Under the pieces are notes generated by a model. That model had not been told where the DNA came from and did no database searches. It worked only from the letters and a program-made list of their open reading frames with translations. The position numbers and the translations under genes are program-made. Below are positions 33,043 to 46,380 of a DNA stretch of 64,000 bases, piece by piece (the first letter of the stretch is position 1; each line of letters opens with the position of its first letter). The DNA lies in contig NZ_BLAF01000048.1 of assembly GCF_009687885.1 (NCBI RefSeq), positions 62,001-126,000 of the forward strand, given 5' to 3'. Origin of the DNA: Acrocarpospora pleiomorpha. Its GTDB lineage: Bacteria; Actinomycetota; Actinomycetes; Streptosporangiales; Streptosporangiaceae.

Positions 33043-35271
33043 TTAGCCGGGTGCGCCCAAGGTGGACAGGGCCGCCACCTCGACGCGTGATCCCAGGCCG
33101 CCGACCAGCGCACGCACCCTGGTGGGGAGTTTCGCCAGTTCCTCGCTGGATTGGGAACGGCTCCTGGTGACGCGGATACCATCCAGGACGTAGTAGGGAA
33201 GGTATCCCGAAATATTCTCGAACATCCGGCAGAGCCGGCGCAGCGTGTAGAGCCGGGTTGACGGCGGGGTGTCCGGAAGGATGTACCAGTTGGTGACGGC
33301 GTCCTGGAACGCGAGAACCAGCGCTTCGGCCATGAACAGCACGCCCAATGGTTCGAGCAGAGCCGAACGTTCCCGCACCAGCAGCGTGTGCACGATATCG
33401 CTGTCGTCATCAGGGTCGAACGCCGTGGACAGCAGCTGCCGGAGATCGGTCAGCTCGCGCAGTTCACTCAATGTCGCGACGAAGACCGGTTCGATCGCTG
33501 AAGGAAGGATTCCGGCTGTTTCGGCTTCCGGTTCGTGGAGTTGCTGGGAAAGTGCGGCAATGCCCATCTCGGAGGACCGGCGCAGTTCTTCGATCTGGGT
33601 GGCCAGCGCCTCCACATAACGCTGGGTCCCGATGTGCATCGAGGTCAGGCGTTCGACATGGAGGCGAATGCCCGTCTCGGGATCCAGTTCGGCCGCTTGA
33701 ACCTGTTGGACGATCGAGTTGACCGTGTTGCCGAACACCGCTAGGAATCCGTCCCTGACATAGACGAGGGGACCTGAGGTGAACGCGTCGCGAAGGACTT
33801 TGGCGCCGGACTCGGGGAGGAATCCGTTGACGATCAGTAGCGTGCGGCTTCCCGGCGAGGCATCGGTGACCGCCTTCGCTCTGTCCGCGAGTCTGGTCGC
33901 GTCCTCGTCGGTCAGCACCGAGTCGGTCAGGAAGATCGCGCATCCAGAACCGCCGGTGCCCACGGGAATCCAGTAGTCGACCGTGACGTCGGATCCGGCG
34001 AGTTGGTGGTTCTCCACGAAGGGGATGGAGATACCGGCCAACTCATCGCGAATGAGCTCCGCCAGCGCGGACGTGTTGATGATCTCGAATCGATCTTGCG
34101 CGGCCCGTTTCACTGTCGCGTGCGTGATCTCTCCGCCCTCGCTCGTCAGCTCGTAGCACTTCCGGCACAGGCCGACTATGTGCCGGATGTTGCCGTTGGT
34201 GAGCGCGGTCATGTACGTCAAGGCCTTTGGATGAAATGGGCCCAAAGGTGAGCGGTGACCGGTGCCGACGATGTTCGCTTTGACGTAATCCTCGACCTGG
34301 CCAGCCGTGAAGGGAGTGGTGTGCACCACCTGCATGCGGTCGATGGTGTTGCCGCCCAGGATGTCGACGAACTCCGGGAGACCGGCGAGCACGAGCAGGA
34401 TTCCGGAACGGGTGGTGACCTGAACCAGTTCACGGAATGCGTCGAGGACCTCCCTGGTCGGGATGGACTGCTGGGAAAGCACTTTCTCCATCTCATCGAT
34501 GACCAGGACGAAACGATCCTGGCCCCGGAAGAGCCGCGAGAACATGCCGATTGCTTTGAGCGCGGCGCTCTCGGTGGAGATGGTGATGAGGATGCCGCGT
34601 TCCTTGAGCAGTTCGTCCGGCGGGTCACCGCACAACCACCCCCAGACATGGTCGCTCAGATCCTCGCGCAGCATGAGCGTGAGCGCCGTGCTCAACTCGG
34701 CATCCTTGGTGACCTTGTAGATCTCCGAGTGTAATTCCTCAAGATAGATGCTCTCGGGCAGTCCGAACTGCCGGACGAACCGTTGCGGGTCAATCTTGTT
34801 GCTCCGCAGCCGTTCTCTTATTTCCTCCGGGAATTCGCTGCCACCGAACGACGCGGCGACGATCTGCCCGTAGTATTCGTTCAGGCGGCGCAGCACCCTC
34901 GGCTTATCGACTTTGTCGAGGAAGTTTTTGAAGTAGAGTTTCCTGAAATCTCCCGCCTGCGCGCTGAGGTATTGATACCCCACCGGCCCGGGTTCGGCTG
35001 CCGCGCACCGATTGATGAGGTAGTTGACCAGGTGCGTCTTGCCGGTCCCATGTTCCCCGACCACGGCGATGGCCAAACCGGCCGGATCCCCGGAATCCGA
35101 TCCGGTTCTGGGGGGCTCGAGGTAGGTATCGAGCAGACCGAGCGTTTCTATGGTCGCTGGTGTCTGGATGGTGATGAAATGCGATAACGGATCGATGAAT
35201 TCGCCGGTGGCACGAAACGGAAATGGATTGAACCTGGTTGGGGCCCTTCGGGCCTCATCTTCGCTGCTCAT
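33043..35271 (-). CDS. AAA+/STAND-type P-loop ATPase of unknown system
   Basis: A 742-residue protein. Residues ~68-79 carry Walker A (AVVGEHGTGKTH) and ~254-262 carry Walker B (RFVLVIDEMEK), followed by sensor-like LVLAGLPEF and a winged-helix-like lid (ALTNGNIRHIVGLCRKCYELT). Residues ~410-520 resemble a nuclease-fold scaffold (FLTDSVLTDEDATRLADRAKAV, SRTLLIVNGFLPESG) but no complete PD-(D/E)xK site is visible. The C-terminal 200 residues are helical. The long insert before Walker B recalls ATPases of BREX-like defence systems, but I cannot assign it. The ATG at 35271 follows AGGGGTGA. It is third in an operon with another ATPase and a membrane protein. Confidence 0.8.
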   Translation of the reverse strand: MSSEDEARRAPTRFNPFPFRATGEFIDPLSHFITIQTPATIETLGLLDTYLEPPRTGSDSGDPAGLAIAVVGEHGTGKTHLVNYLINRCAAAEPGPVGYQYLSAQAGDFRKLYFKNFLDKVDKPRVLRRLNEYYGQIVAASFGGSEFPEEIRERLRSNKIDPQRFVRQFGLPESIYLEELHSEIYKVTKDAELSTALTLMLREDLSDHVWGWLCGDPPDELLKERGILITISTESAALKAIGMFSRLFRGQDRFVLVIDEMEKVLSQQSIPTREVLDAFRELVQVTTRSGILLVLAGLPEFVDILGGNTIDRMQVVHTTPFTAGQVEDYVKANIVGTGHRSPLGPFHPKALTYMTALTNGNIRHIVGLCRKCYELTSEGGEITHATVKRAAQDRFEIINTSALAELIRDELAGISIPFVENHQLAGSDVTVDYWIPVGTGGSGCAIFLTDSVLTDEDATRLADRAKAVTDASPGSRTLLIVNGFLPESGAKVLRDAFTSGPLVYVRDGFLAVFGNTVNSIVQQVQAAELDPETGIRLHVERLTSMHIGTQRYVEALATQIEELRRSSEMGIAALSQQLHEPEAETAGILPSAIEPVFVATLSELRELTDLRQLLSTAFDPDDDSDIVHTLLVRERSALLEPLGVLFMAEALVLAFQDAVTNWYILPDTPPSTRLYTLRRLCRMFENISGYLPYYVLDGIRVTRSRSQSSEELAKLPTRVRALVGGLGSRVEVAALSTLGAPG

Positions 35272-35298
35272 GCCAACTGTCACCCCTGTCCGTTAATG

Positions 35299-36180
35299 TT
35301 ATGAAATTTTCCGATAGAAATATTGCTTGAGATCTTCGAAGGTTACCAAATCCAGGTTCGGCGGGGACTCGCTCAGGCGTTCTTCGTAGAGTCCGGCCAG
35401 AAGTCGTTGATAAAAACGAGCATTATTGGGGCCAAAGAAGTTCGTCAGCTCATCGATCGCGCCGGGGGCAAGGTGCGGAAACTTGATTCCCGCGTCGATC
35501 GTGTCGACACGGGCCATCCTCAGCTTTTCGCCGTCACCGTCGCGAAAAAGACCGGTTTCCAGGCATATGGCGCGTGCCACGCCGTTCGCTTCCATTGACT
35601 GATGCGCGCCGCTGACGTCGGCGTAGATCGATTCCGCGATGATGATCATATTGCGACGAGTTGATGTCCAATACCATTGAAGCTCCTCCAGCTTCTCTGA
35701 TTTCGGCATCAGGACGACAATCGAATCTTTGGTGGAGAGGACTTGGCTGATCTTGGAGAGGGTCATGGCCAGATCGTTTTCGCTGATCTCGCTCGCCAGG
35801 CTCCTGTCGATTGCGCCGCTGCGCAACGCCTCGGACTTTATTTCTGGACCAACGAGCTCGACCCGCTCTCGCACGGTCGCCAGAAACTGCCTCGCGGCGT
35901 GTCGGACATCGATGAGATGCCCGGTGATTCCCACCTCTCGCAGAGCGAGGATCGCCGCATGCGCACATCGGTTGGCCAGGGATGTCTTTCCGGTTCCGGT
36001 TGGTCCGCCCAGCGCGATGAACAGGCCTCTAGCCTGTAATTCGCGAGGTGCGCTCAGGCTGTGCTGGAATTTGCGGAACATGTGATGAGCGCTGTCGATG
36101 TCGGCGTGACACGTGCACATCTGCTCGTGCTTGCACTCGATCGGGGCGTCTTCTTCTCCGTTGACAAGGAAAGGGTTCAT
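35299..36180 (-). CDS. small P-loop ATPase with Cys/His cluster
   Basis: A 293-residue protein. Walker A is GGPTGTGKTSL (residues ~58-68). An N-terminal CKHEQMCTCH cluster (Cys16, His18, Cys22, Cys24, His25) could bind a metal. The expected Walker B strand reads SIVVLMPKSEK, lacking the usual acidic pair, so hydrolysis may be weak or need a partner. The start at 36180 is chosen because its ATGA overlaps the stop of the upstream membrane-protein gene; an ATG 60 bp earlier lacks a ribosome site. Coupling and order suggest a complex with the membrane protein and the larger ATPase. Confidence 0.78.
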   Translation of the reverse strand: MNPFLVNGEEDAPIECKHEQMCTCHADIDSAHHMFRKFQHSLSAPRELQARGLFIALGGPTGTGKTSLANRCAHAAILALREVGITGHLIDVRHAARQFLATVRERVELVGPEIKSEALRSGAIDRSLASEISENDLAMTLSKISQVLSTKDSIVVLMPKSEKLEELQWYWTSTRRNMIIIAESIYADVSGAHQSMEANGVARAICLETGLFRDGDGEKLRMARVDTIDAGIKFPHLAPGAIDELTNFFGPNNARFYQRLLAGLYEERLSESPPNLDLVTFEDLKQYFYRKIS

Positions 36181-37052
36181 GGCGCCGCCCCCATCGGGTG
36201 CGGGAGCTGGTCCGCCCGCATTCTGCGGTGGAGCTGCCATGGGCGCTCAAGATCGTTTGTCATTACAACGACGTTTTTCAGATAGTCATCGAGCCGCTGG
36301 CGTAGGGGGATCGCCTCGGTTTCTCGCCGGTCGGGTATGTTCCACGCGGCGGCGTTGATGGCGGAATCCAGGGCATTCAGTTCATCTCTGAGCAGCTCGG
36401 GGACCTTCCAGCGAGAACGGGCGAGCTTGCAGCGCCCGAGTTCCACATCCAGTTCGTTCAGCCGGTCACCCATGGTGACGGCCTCGGGCTTTCCGAGGAA
36501 GGGGTCGGCGGACCACGCGTTCACGTAAGCGGTGGTCGCGCGGTGATACGCCCGGGCGGCGGTGTTGGTGGCCAAAGCGATTCTGCTTCCCGCGTCTCCC
36601 CGCATGCGAAGCTCGGTGAAGATCCAGGCGAGCAGCGCGCCAAGGAACGCGAGCAGCACGGGCTGGACGAACCCCCACACGACCGACCATACGTCGCTTG
36701 CCTCTTTTGTCGGCGGCTGCGAGGAAAGTTCTCTCACTCCCGCTACCGCCCGGCACGCTCTCAGGAAATTGGCCTGATCAGCGGCGCGCCACTTTTCAAT
36801 GGTCAGATTCCGACCGGTCGGCGACTTCGGGTCGCGGCTGGTGCTCACCTGATCGTCCGCGTCGGCTTTCGCGACCAGCCCCAGCGTGACGGCCGCGTGC
36901 GCCACATCTTCGGCATTGCCGGGATCCAGGCAAAAGATCACAAGAGTGTCGTCGGGTATGGGCGTCCGCGCCGCCGCCGGGCCTGGGAAGAGAAGGGCGG
37001 CCACAACGAGAATGGCCAGCGCGGGGCCACCCACGCCCGCTGCCCATCTCAT
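36177..37052 (-). CDS. membrane-anchored protein, first gene of the two-ATPase operon
   Basis: A 291-residue protein with an N-terminal hydrophobic segment (GPALAILVVAALLFPGPAAA; signal or anchor), a ~90-residue outside part (TLVIFCLDPGNAEDVAHAAVTLGL with a later ACRAV, so two Cys), a transmembrane helix (VVWGFVQPVLLAFLGALLAWIF), and a ~150-residue cytoplasmic helical tail. The topology is that of a sensor or transducer. AAGGGGG lies before the ATG at 37052. It overlaps the small ATPase gene by ATGA. No known family is recognised. Confidence 0.72.
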   Translation of the reverse strand: MRWAAGVGGPALAILVVAALLFPGPAAARTPIPDDTLVIFCLDPGNAEDVAHAAVTLGLVAKADADDQVSTSRDPKSPTGRNLTIEKWRAADQANFLRACRAVAGVRELSSQPPTKEASDVWSVVWGFVQPVLLAFLGALLAWIFTELRMRGDAGSRIALATNTAARAYHRATTAYVNAWSADPFLGKPEAVTMGDRLNELDVELGRCKLARSRWKVPELLRDELNALDSAINAAAWNIPDRRETEAIPLRQRLDDYLKNVVVMTNDLERPWQLHRRMRADQLPHPMGAAP

Positions 37053-37499
37053 ACAAGCCCCCTTCATACAACTCTATCCCTAGACAGTAACGCTATTTAG
37101 ATGGCTGACGATAGTAATTCGGAAACGTTGGACGATCGGGGTGATCGGAGGCTGGAAGGGATAGCAACCAGCGAGATCTGTTGCATTAGCCCTCTATATC
37201 GGCTATACGTGAAGACTATTCATGTTCGTTCCGAGGGTTGGTTCACTCATACCTGGAGTGGTCCGCTGCCCCTGTGCACTGGCCGTTCATTCGAGCAGAG
37301 TGCCGCTTGACATGAGCGCATGACAGCCCTCAACCTTTCCCCGATTGCTTGGGTCCGGTATATCCGCGAGATTGCGTCCGGTTTATGGACCTGCCCCCGG
37401 AGCAATTTCGGCGGGGTTGCTGTTTTTGGAAAACCTGTTCCCAGCGGTTCTGAAGCGCTACACCGCTGTCATTTCCCAAACCCCACGGTCAGCGCGCCG
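37053..37499. other. intergenic region, lower GC
   Basis: It separates the membrane-protein gene and the end of the LuxR gene. Composition is clearly less GC-rich near 37080-37340, consistent with a promoter for the minus-strand operon. Short reading frames here (for example 37101-37310) lack ribosome sites and codon bias; I see no supportable gene. Confidence 0.5.
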
Positions 37500-39452
37500 C
37501 TAGTCGTCGGATTCGAGTTCGGCCGCGAGCCGGGCGAGGGCGACCCGGGAGCCGATCTCCAGTTTGCGGAAGACCTGCCGGAGGTGGAAAGCGACCGTGT
37601 GCACGCTGATGAACATCTGCTCGGCCACCTGGCGATTTGTCCAGCCCTGCGCGACCAGGAGGGACACCCGGAGTTCGGTGGCCGTGAGGCTGTCCCAGCC
37701 AGAAGGCGGATGTGCCCCGTTGGTCCAGTGCCGGTGGCGTACGCCCATGCGGCGCATCCGGCGACGAACCCGGGCCTCGTCGCGGGTCGCGCCGCAGTCG
37801 CCGTAGCCGGCGAGGGCCTCGTCGAGGCTGCGGAGGGCGTCCGATCTTTCGCCTGTTCTGGACAGGAGCACGCCCAGGTCCTCGGCCGCCGACGCGCGGT
37901 ACCAGGGGTCGGTGGCGTTCCGCGCGGCGTGAGCCAACGCCGTGGAATCGGAGGAGAGCAGCCCTCGGGCGTGCGCCGCAGCGGGTGATTCAGGGTTCGC
38001 GGCACCGAGTTCGGCGGCCAGTTCGGCGACACGTTCGGCGAACGAGCGCTGCCCGACGGCGAGGGCCAGCCGGACCAGCCAGACGGCGGCGACCGGCTCC
38101 GCAGCGAGTAGGCGCCGGGCGGAGGCCGGGTCCGCGTAGATGTGCCGCACCAGCGCCATCGCGGGTCCGGCACCGTCACGAGCCTCGACGACCTGGGCCA
38201 TCAGGAACTCGGAGCGGATCCGGGCCTCGGTGGCGCCATGAGGCTGGGCCGTGGTGGTGTCATGCGGCTGGGCCGTGGTGGTGCTATGCGGCAGAGCCGT
38301 GGCGGTGTCATGCGGCAGGGCTGCGGTGGTGTCATGCGGCAAGGCCGCGGTGGTGTCATGCGGGAGGGCTGTAGCGGTGTCATGCGGCAGGGCCGCGTAG
38401 GCGGCTTCCGCCCGCGCCGCCGCGCCCGCCAGGTCGCCCCGGCGGAGCGCGGTCAGTACGTCGGAGTCGTGGGATGGGTTCCGGTGCAGGGACTGCCGTA
38501 CAGCCGGAGGCAGGCCGGAGACGACGGCTCGCCAGAGCACTTCGTATTGGAAGGTCAGGGTCTCGGCGTCCGAGACGAGCACCCCTGCGGTGATCGCCTC
38601 CTCCAGCGGGGGCAGCAGGAGAGCCGGAGCCGAGCCCAGGAGTTCGGCCACCTCGTCGAGCTGGAAGGACCTGCCGAGCACGGCCGCCGTCTCCACCAGG
38701 TGCTTGGCCTCGGGGGTCAGCAGGGACAGGAGTTGCCGTACCGAGGCTTGGAGGCGCTCGGGGACGCCTGCGGTCAGGAGGCGGGCGGTGCCGGCGGTGA
38801 TGTCCAGGCAGTTCTCGTCGCGGAGGCCGCGCAGGAGTTCGACGAGGAGCGCGGGGTTGCCGTTCGTGGTGGCCGCCAGGGCCAGCAGGTCGGGGTCGGG
38901 GTCCGCGGCCAGCACGTCGGCGGCCAGTTCGGCGGTGGCGGCGGGCGGGAGCGGGGGGAGGGTTATCCGGCGGGCGCCGTGTCGTTCGAGGATGTCGAAC
39001 AGGGAGTCGATGTCGTGGTGGCCTTCGGTTACCGTACGGGCCAGGAGCCAGGTGACGGGCAGCGCGGAGAGCTGCCCGTGGAGGGTGCGCAGGGCCATCA
39101 GCGTCGTCGTGTCGGCCCATTGCAGGTCGTCGAGGGTGACGAGCAGGGGTGTTCTGGCCGCCATGGCGGACCGGAGTTGTTCGAGCAGCCGGGTGTGAAG
39201 ATCGGGTCCCTCGGTGAGATCGGGAGATTCGGCGATCGCCGTGAACAGCGGGGCCATCGGGATCAGCTGGCCGAGCTCTTCGACGGCGCTCGCGGCCACG
39301 AAAAGCCCGCGTGCCCGGGCGGCGGACCCCGCTTCGGCGAGGAGCCGGGTCTTGCCCATGCCCGCCTGGCCCTCCAGGAGCAGCGTGGCTCCGCCGTCGG
39401 CGGTCTCCAGCAGCGTGACGACGGCGGACCATTCGCGTTGGCGGCCCCGCAT
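37500..39452 (-). CDS. LAL-type LuxR family transcriptional regulator
   Basis: A 650-residue large ATP-binding LuxR regulator. The N-terminal AAA/NACHT-like ATPase has LLLEGQAGMGKTRLLAEA and TPLLVTLDDLQWAD. The C-terminal HTH reads LTATELRVSLLVAQGWTNRQVAEQMFISVHTVAFHLRQVFRKLEI. GGAGGGGGG precedes the ATG at 39452. The region between ATPase and HTH is shorter than in most LAL proteins and contains a seven-copy octapeptide repeat (ALPHDTTA type). LAL regulators often activate secondary metabolism or sugar genes; the target is unknown. It is divergent from dnaK. Confidence 0.9.
   Translation of the reverse strand: MRGRQREWSAVVTLLETADGGATLLLEGQAGMGKTRLLAEAGSAARARGLFVAASAVEELGQLIPMAPLFTAIAESPDLTEGPDLHTRLLEQLRSAMAARTPLLVTLDDLQWADTTTLMALRTLHGQLSALPVTWLLARTVTEGHHDIDSLFDILERHGARRITLPPLPPAATAELAADVLAADPDPDLLALAATTNGNPALLVELLRGLRDENCLDITAGTARLLTAGVPERLQASVRQLLSLLTPEAKHLVETAAVLGRSFQLDEVAELLGSAPALLLPPLEEAITAGVLVSDAETLTFQYEVLWRAVVSGLPPAVRQSLHRNPSHDSDVLTALRRGDLAGAAARAEAAYAALPHDTATALPHDTTAALPHDTTAALPHDTATALPHSTTTAQPHDTTTAQPHGATEARIRSEFLMAQVVEARDGAGPAMALVRHIYADPASARRLLAAEPVAAVWLVRLALAVGQRSFAERVAELAAELGAANPESPAAAHARGLLSSDSTALAHAARNATDPWYRASAAEDLGVLLSRTGERSDALRSLDEALAGYGDCGATRDEARVRRRMRRMGVRHRHWTNGAHPPSGWDSLTATELRVSLLVAQGWTNRQVAEQMFISVHTVAFHLRQVFRKLEIGSRVALARLAAELESDD
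38228..38397 (-). repeat. 24-bp tandem repeat in the LuxR gene, about 7 copies
   Basis: Coding units are ALPHDTAT, ALPHDTTA, ALPHDTTA, ALPHDTAT, ALPHSTTT, AQPHDTTT and AQPHGATE. Units differ by a few bases, and the copy number changes would keep the frame (24 bp). Not a CRISPR: there are no spacers. Confidence 0.85.
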
Positions 39453-39600
39453 GGTCCGATCCCCCCTCCAATCCGGCAAATACCCAGGTCAGCGCGGTAT
39501 ATCCCCCAAGTGGACGGGCGGGTGGCTACCCAGGTTAAGGATGTGGGACCGCTGCGCCGCCGGACACGCTGGAAAGCGATCCATGGATGAGGGGGCAGCG

Positions 39601-41466
<1,866 letters not shown>

Positions 41467-41540
41467 GCCCCAAGCCCTGGGGACGACCATCTGGCCGACA
41501 CAGGGGCCGATCCAAAGTCCGAAACAGGGGGAGGATGGCG

Positions 41541-42137
41541 ATGACGTCATCGACGCCGAATTCACCGCCCCCGAATAAGCCCCCGAGCCCTGGGGACGAC
41601 CGTCCGGCCGACACGGGGGCCGACAGGAAGGTCGACTCAGGGGCTAGCGCAAAGGCCAATAAAGGGGCCGACACAGGGACCGGCACTGGGGGTGCCTCGG
41701 GGGCCGAGATGGAGCCTGACCCGAAGGTCGCCGAACTGGAGGATCGGCTGCTTCGGGCGGCGGCCGATATGGACAACCTGCGCAAACGTATGGCCAAGGA
41801 GGTCGAGCGGGAGCGCGCCAGGGCCACCGCCGAATGGCTGCCCGTGCTCGACAACCTGGAACTCGCCCTGAAACACGCCAAAGCCGATCCGGAGGCTGTG
41901 CTTGACGGGCTCCGGGCCGTACACGAGCAGGCTCTCGCGGTGATGAACCGCCTCGGCTACCCGCGCCAGGACGACGAGGGCGCGCCCTTCGACCCGGAGC
42001 GCCACGACGCGGTCGGGACCGTGCCCGCCACCACGACCAGGCCGGGCACAGTCGCCGAGGTCGTCAGGCCTGGTTACGGCGAGCGCGACCGACGGCTCAG
42101 GCCTGCCTCGGTGGTGGTGGCCACGAAGGGCGAGTGA
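41541..42137 (+). CDS. grpE: nucleotide exchange factor GrpE
   Basis: A 198-residue GrpE. The C-terminal part has the family core (DMDNLRKRMAKEVERERARATAEWLPVLDNLELALKHA, then HDAVGTVPATTTRPGTVAEVVRPGYGERDRRLRPASVVVA). The first ~60 residues are low-complexity (SSTPNSPPPNKPPSPGDDRP) and derive from a frameshifted copy of the dnaK 3' end. GGAGG lies 6 nt before the ATG at 41541; the ATG at 41535 is too close to it. GrpE releases ADP from DnaK. The stop overlaps the dnaJ start by 1 nt. Confidence 0.93.
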   Translation: MTSSTPNSPPPNKPPSPGDDRPADTGADRKVDSGASAKANKGADTGTGTGGASGAEMEPDPKVAELEDRLLRAAADMDNLRKRMAKEVERERARATAEWLPVLDNLELALKHAKADPEAVLDGLRAVHEQALAVMNRLGYPRQDDEGAPFDPERHDAVGTVPATTTRPGTVAEVVRPGYGERDRRLRPASVVVATKGE

Positions 42138-42925
42138 TGGATTTCTACGAGATTCTGGGGGTGTCCAGGGACGCGTCCCCGGAGGAGATCCAGCGCGCCT
42201 ACCGCAAGCTGGCCCGCACCTACCACCCGGACATCAACAAGGATCCCGTGGCCGAGGATCGGTTCAAGCAGATCTCCGAGGCCTACCAGGTGCTGTCGGA
42301 TCCCGAGCGGCGCCGCGAGTACGACACCCCGGCGGCCCGGCAACCCGAATGGGCGTCGGACGTCGATCTCGACGACCTGTTCGGCGGCGTCTTCGGCCGC
42401 CGCTGGGGCCCGATGCCGGGCGCCGACCAGGAGGTCGAGCTTCCGCTCACGGTTGAGGAGGCGTATCGCGGCGGCCGCCGTCCCTTGAAGATCGACGGGA
42501 GGTCGGTGGAGGTGACCATCCCGCCGGGCGTGGCCGACGGCCGGCGGATCAGGCTGGCCGGTCAGGGCGGCCGGGCCGGCGGCGGCGCGAAGCCCGGCGA
42601 TCTGTTCCTGGTGGTTCGGATCGTCCCGCATCCGCGCTACCAGGTGAAGGGCCGCGACCTGTACGTACGGCTCCCGCTCACGCCCTGGGAAGCGGCGCTC
42701 GGCGCGAGCGTGGCCCTCGACACCCCCGGCGGCGAGGCGAAGGTCCAGGTGCCCCCGGGCACGTCGTCCGGCCGGAAGCTGCGCCTGCGCGGCCGCGGCC
42801 TGTCCGGCGGCGACCTGTACGCCGAGGCCCGGATCATGGTCCCGCCCACCCTGTCCGGCGAGGAGCGCCGGCTGTTCGAACGCCTCGCGGCCACCTCCGA
42901 CTTCGACCCCAGGAGGCGACGATGA
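42137..42925 (+). CDS. dnaJ: DnaJ-type co-chaperone (CbpA-like, no zinc finger)
   Basis: A 262-residue Hsp40. The J domain (residues 1-65) has YEILGVSRDASPEEIQRAYRKLARTYHPDINKD with His30-Pro31-Asp32, which stimulates DnaK ATPase. Two C-terminal beta-sandwich domains follow (VEEAYRGGRRPLKIDGR, KGRDLYVRLPLTPWEAALGASVALDTPGGEAKVQVPPGT). The Cys-rich zinc domain of canonical DnaJ is absent, so it is CbpA-class. Start overlaps the grpE stop (TGATG). The gene is followed by the modulator cbpM. Confidence 0.94.
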   Translation: MDFYEILGVSRDASPEEIQRAYRKLARTYHPDINKDPVAEDRFKQISEAYQVLSDPERRREYDTPAARQPEWASDVDLDDLFGGVFGRRWGPMPGADQEVELPLTVEEAYRGGRRPLKIDGRSVEVTIPPGVADGRRIRLAGQGGRAGGGAKPGDLFLVVRIVPHPRYQVKGRDLYVRLPLTPWEAALGASVALDTPGGEAKVQVPPGTSSGRKLRLRGRGLSGGDLYAEARIMVPPTLSGEERRLFERLAATSDFDPRRRR

Positions 42926-43192
42926 CGCTGGCTCTGGCCCGGCCCCGGCGGCTGGACCTCGACACGTTCGCCCGCGTGGTGTGCCTGCATCCGGATGTCG
43001 TACGGCGGCTGGTCGCCCTGGACCTGCTGGACGCCTGGATCGACGTGACCGGCACCGTCTGGCTGCCCGCCGACCAGGTCGCCAGGGTGGGCCGCATCCA
43101 GCGGCTGCGCGCGGGCTTCGCCCTCAACTACGCGGGCGTCGCCCTGGTCATGGACCTGCTCGATCGGATCGCCGAACTGGAGGAGGCTACTC

Positions 43193-43203
<11 letters not shown>
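42922..43203 (+). CDS. chaperone modulator CbpM-like / MerR-type protein
   Basis: A 93-residue protein that overlaps the dnaJ stop by 4 bp. The pattern DTFARVVCLHPDVVRRLVALDLLDAWIDVTGTVWLPADQVARVGRIQRLRAGFALNYAGVALVMDLLDRIAELE is that of CbpM and of the degenerate MerR HTH found beside actinobacterial dnaJ genes. CbpM binds the J domain and restrains it. A DNA-binding HspR-like role is less likely because the region is short. Confidence 0.82.
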
Positions 43204-45741
<2,538 letters not shown>

Positions 45742-45751
<10 letters not shown>

Positions 45752-45780
45752 CGATCGGAGGTTGACGATCGGAGGTTGAC
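45742..45780 (+). repeat. triplicated ribosome-binding site before thioredoxin gene
   Basis: CGGAGGTTGACGAT occurs at 45742 and 45756, and CGGAGGTTGAC at 45770, directly before the ATG at 45781. Each unit has GGAGGTTGA; only the last is at a normal distance from the start. Confidence 0.85.
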
Positions 45781-46197
45781 ATGGTCGTGCAATGTGCCCA
45801 GTGCGGGAAGAAGAACCGGGTGCCCGCCGTCGCGGACGGCACACCCCATTGCGGCGTATGTCACCAGCCGTTGCCCTGGCTTGCCGAGGCCGGCGACGAC
45901 ACCTTCGCCGAGGTCGTGGAGGACGCGCAGATCCCCGTCGTGGTCGACTTCTGGGCACCCTGGTGCGGCCCCTGCCGCACGGTCGGCCCTGCGCTGGAAC
46001 AGTTGGCGCAGGAACGGGCCGGGAAGCTCAAACTGGTCAAGGTCAACGTGGACGAGGCGGTCAAAACAGCCGAACGATTCGCGGTCGAGAGCATCCCCAT
46101 GCTGATGGTGATGCGAGACGGCAAAATAATCGCGGAACAGACCGGAGCCTCCCCCGCCTACGTCCTGGCCGGCTGGATCGATGATGCCCTGGTGTAG
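45781..46197 (+). CDS. thioredoxin 2-type (zinc-ribbon N-terminus)
   Basis: A 138-residue thioredoxin. Residues 5-27 hold two CxxC pairs (CAQC at 5-8, CGVC at 24-27) that bind zinc, as in TrxC. The redox site WCGPC is at 61-65, with a cis-Pro region at SIPMLMVMRDG. It acts as a disulfide reductase in the cytoplasm. It is the last gene of the dnaK-clpB operon, linking disulfide repair with protein folding. Confidence 0.93.
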   Translation: MVVQCAQCGKKNRVPAVADGTPHCGVCHQPLPWLAEAGDDTFAEVVEDAQIPVVVDFWAPWCGPCRTVGPALEQLAQERAGKLKLVKVNVDEAVKTAERFAVESIPMLMVMRDGKIIAEQTGASPAYVLAGWIDDALV

Positions 46198-46380
46198 GGG
46201 CGCCTCCATCTCGTACGGCACCGGCCGAAAGTACGTCGCCAGCGGCGCGAACCCTCCTTTGGGCTGATACGGGCACCAGATCAGGGTCCACAAAATTGGG
46301 CCCATGCCATCTGATGATCTCCCCGTAGCCCCCCGAATCGACACCGGCCGCCTAGCCGCCAACTGCCGGAGAGGTTCGGC

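Noticed and set aside
33043..35271. Calling the large ATPase a BREX or restriction component
   Set aside because: Only a general resemblance around Walker B; no methylase, PglZ or other BREX gene nearby and no complete nuclease site.
37101..37310. Small gene of 69 codons in the gap before the LuxR gene
   Set aside because: No ribosome site, no codon bias, no recognisable motif.
38228..38397. Possible CRISPR array
   Set aside because: Units are contiguous 24-bp coding repeats without spacers inside an intact regulator gene.
39453..39600. HAIR (HspR) operator upstream of dnaK
   Set aside because: No CTTGAGT-N7-ACTCAAG match; only a TACCCAGGT direct repeat of unknown meaning.
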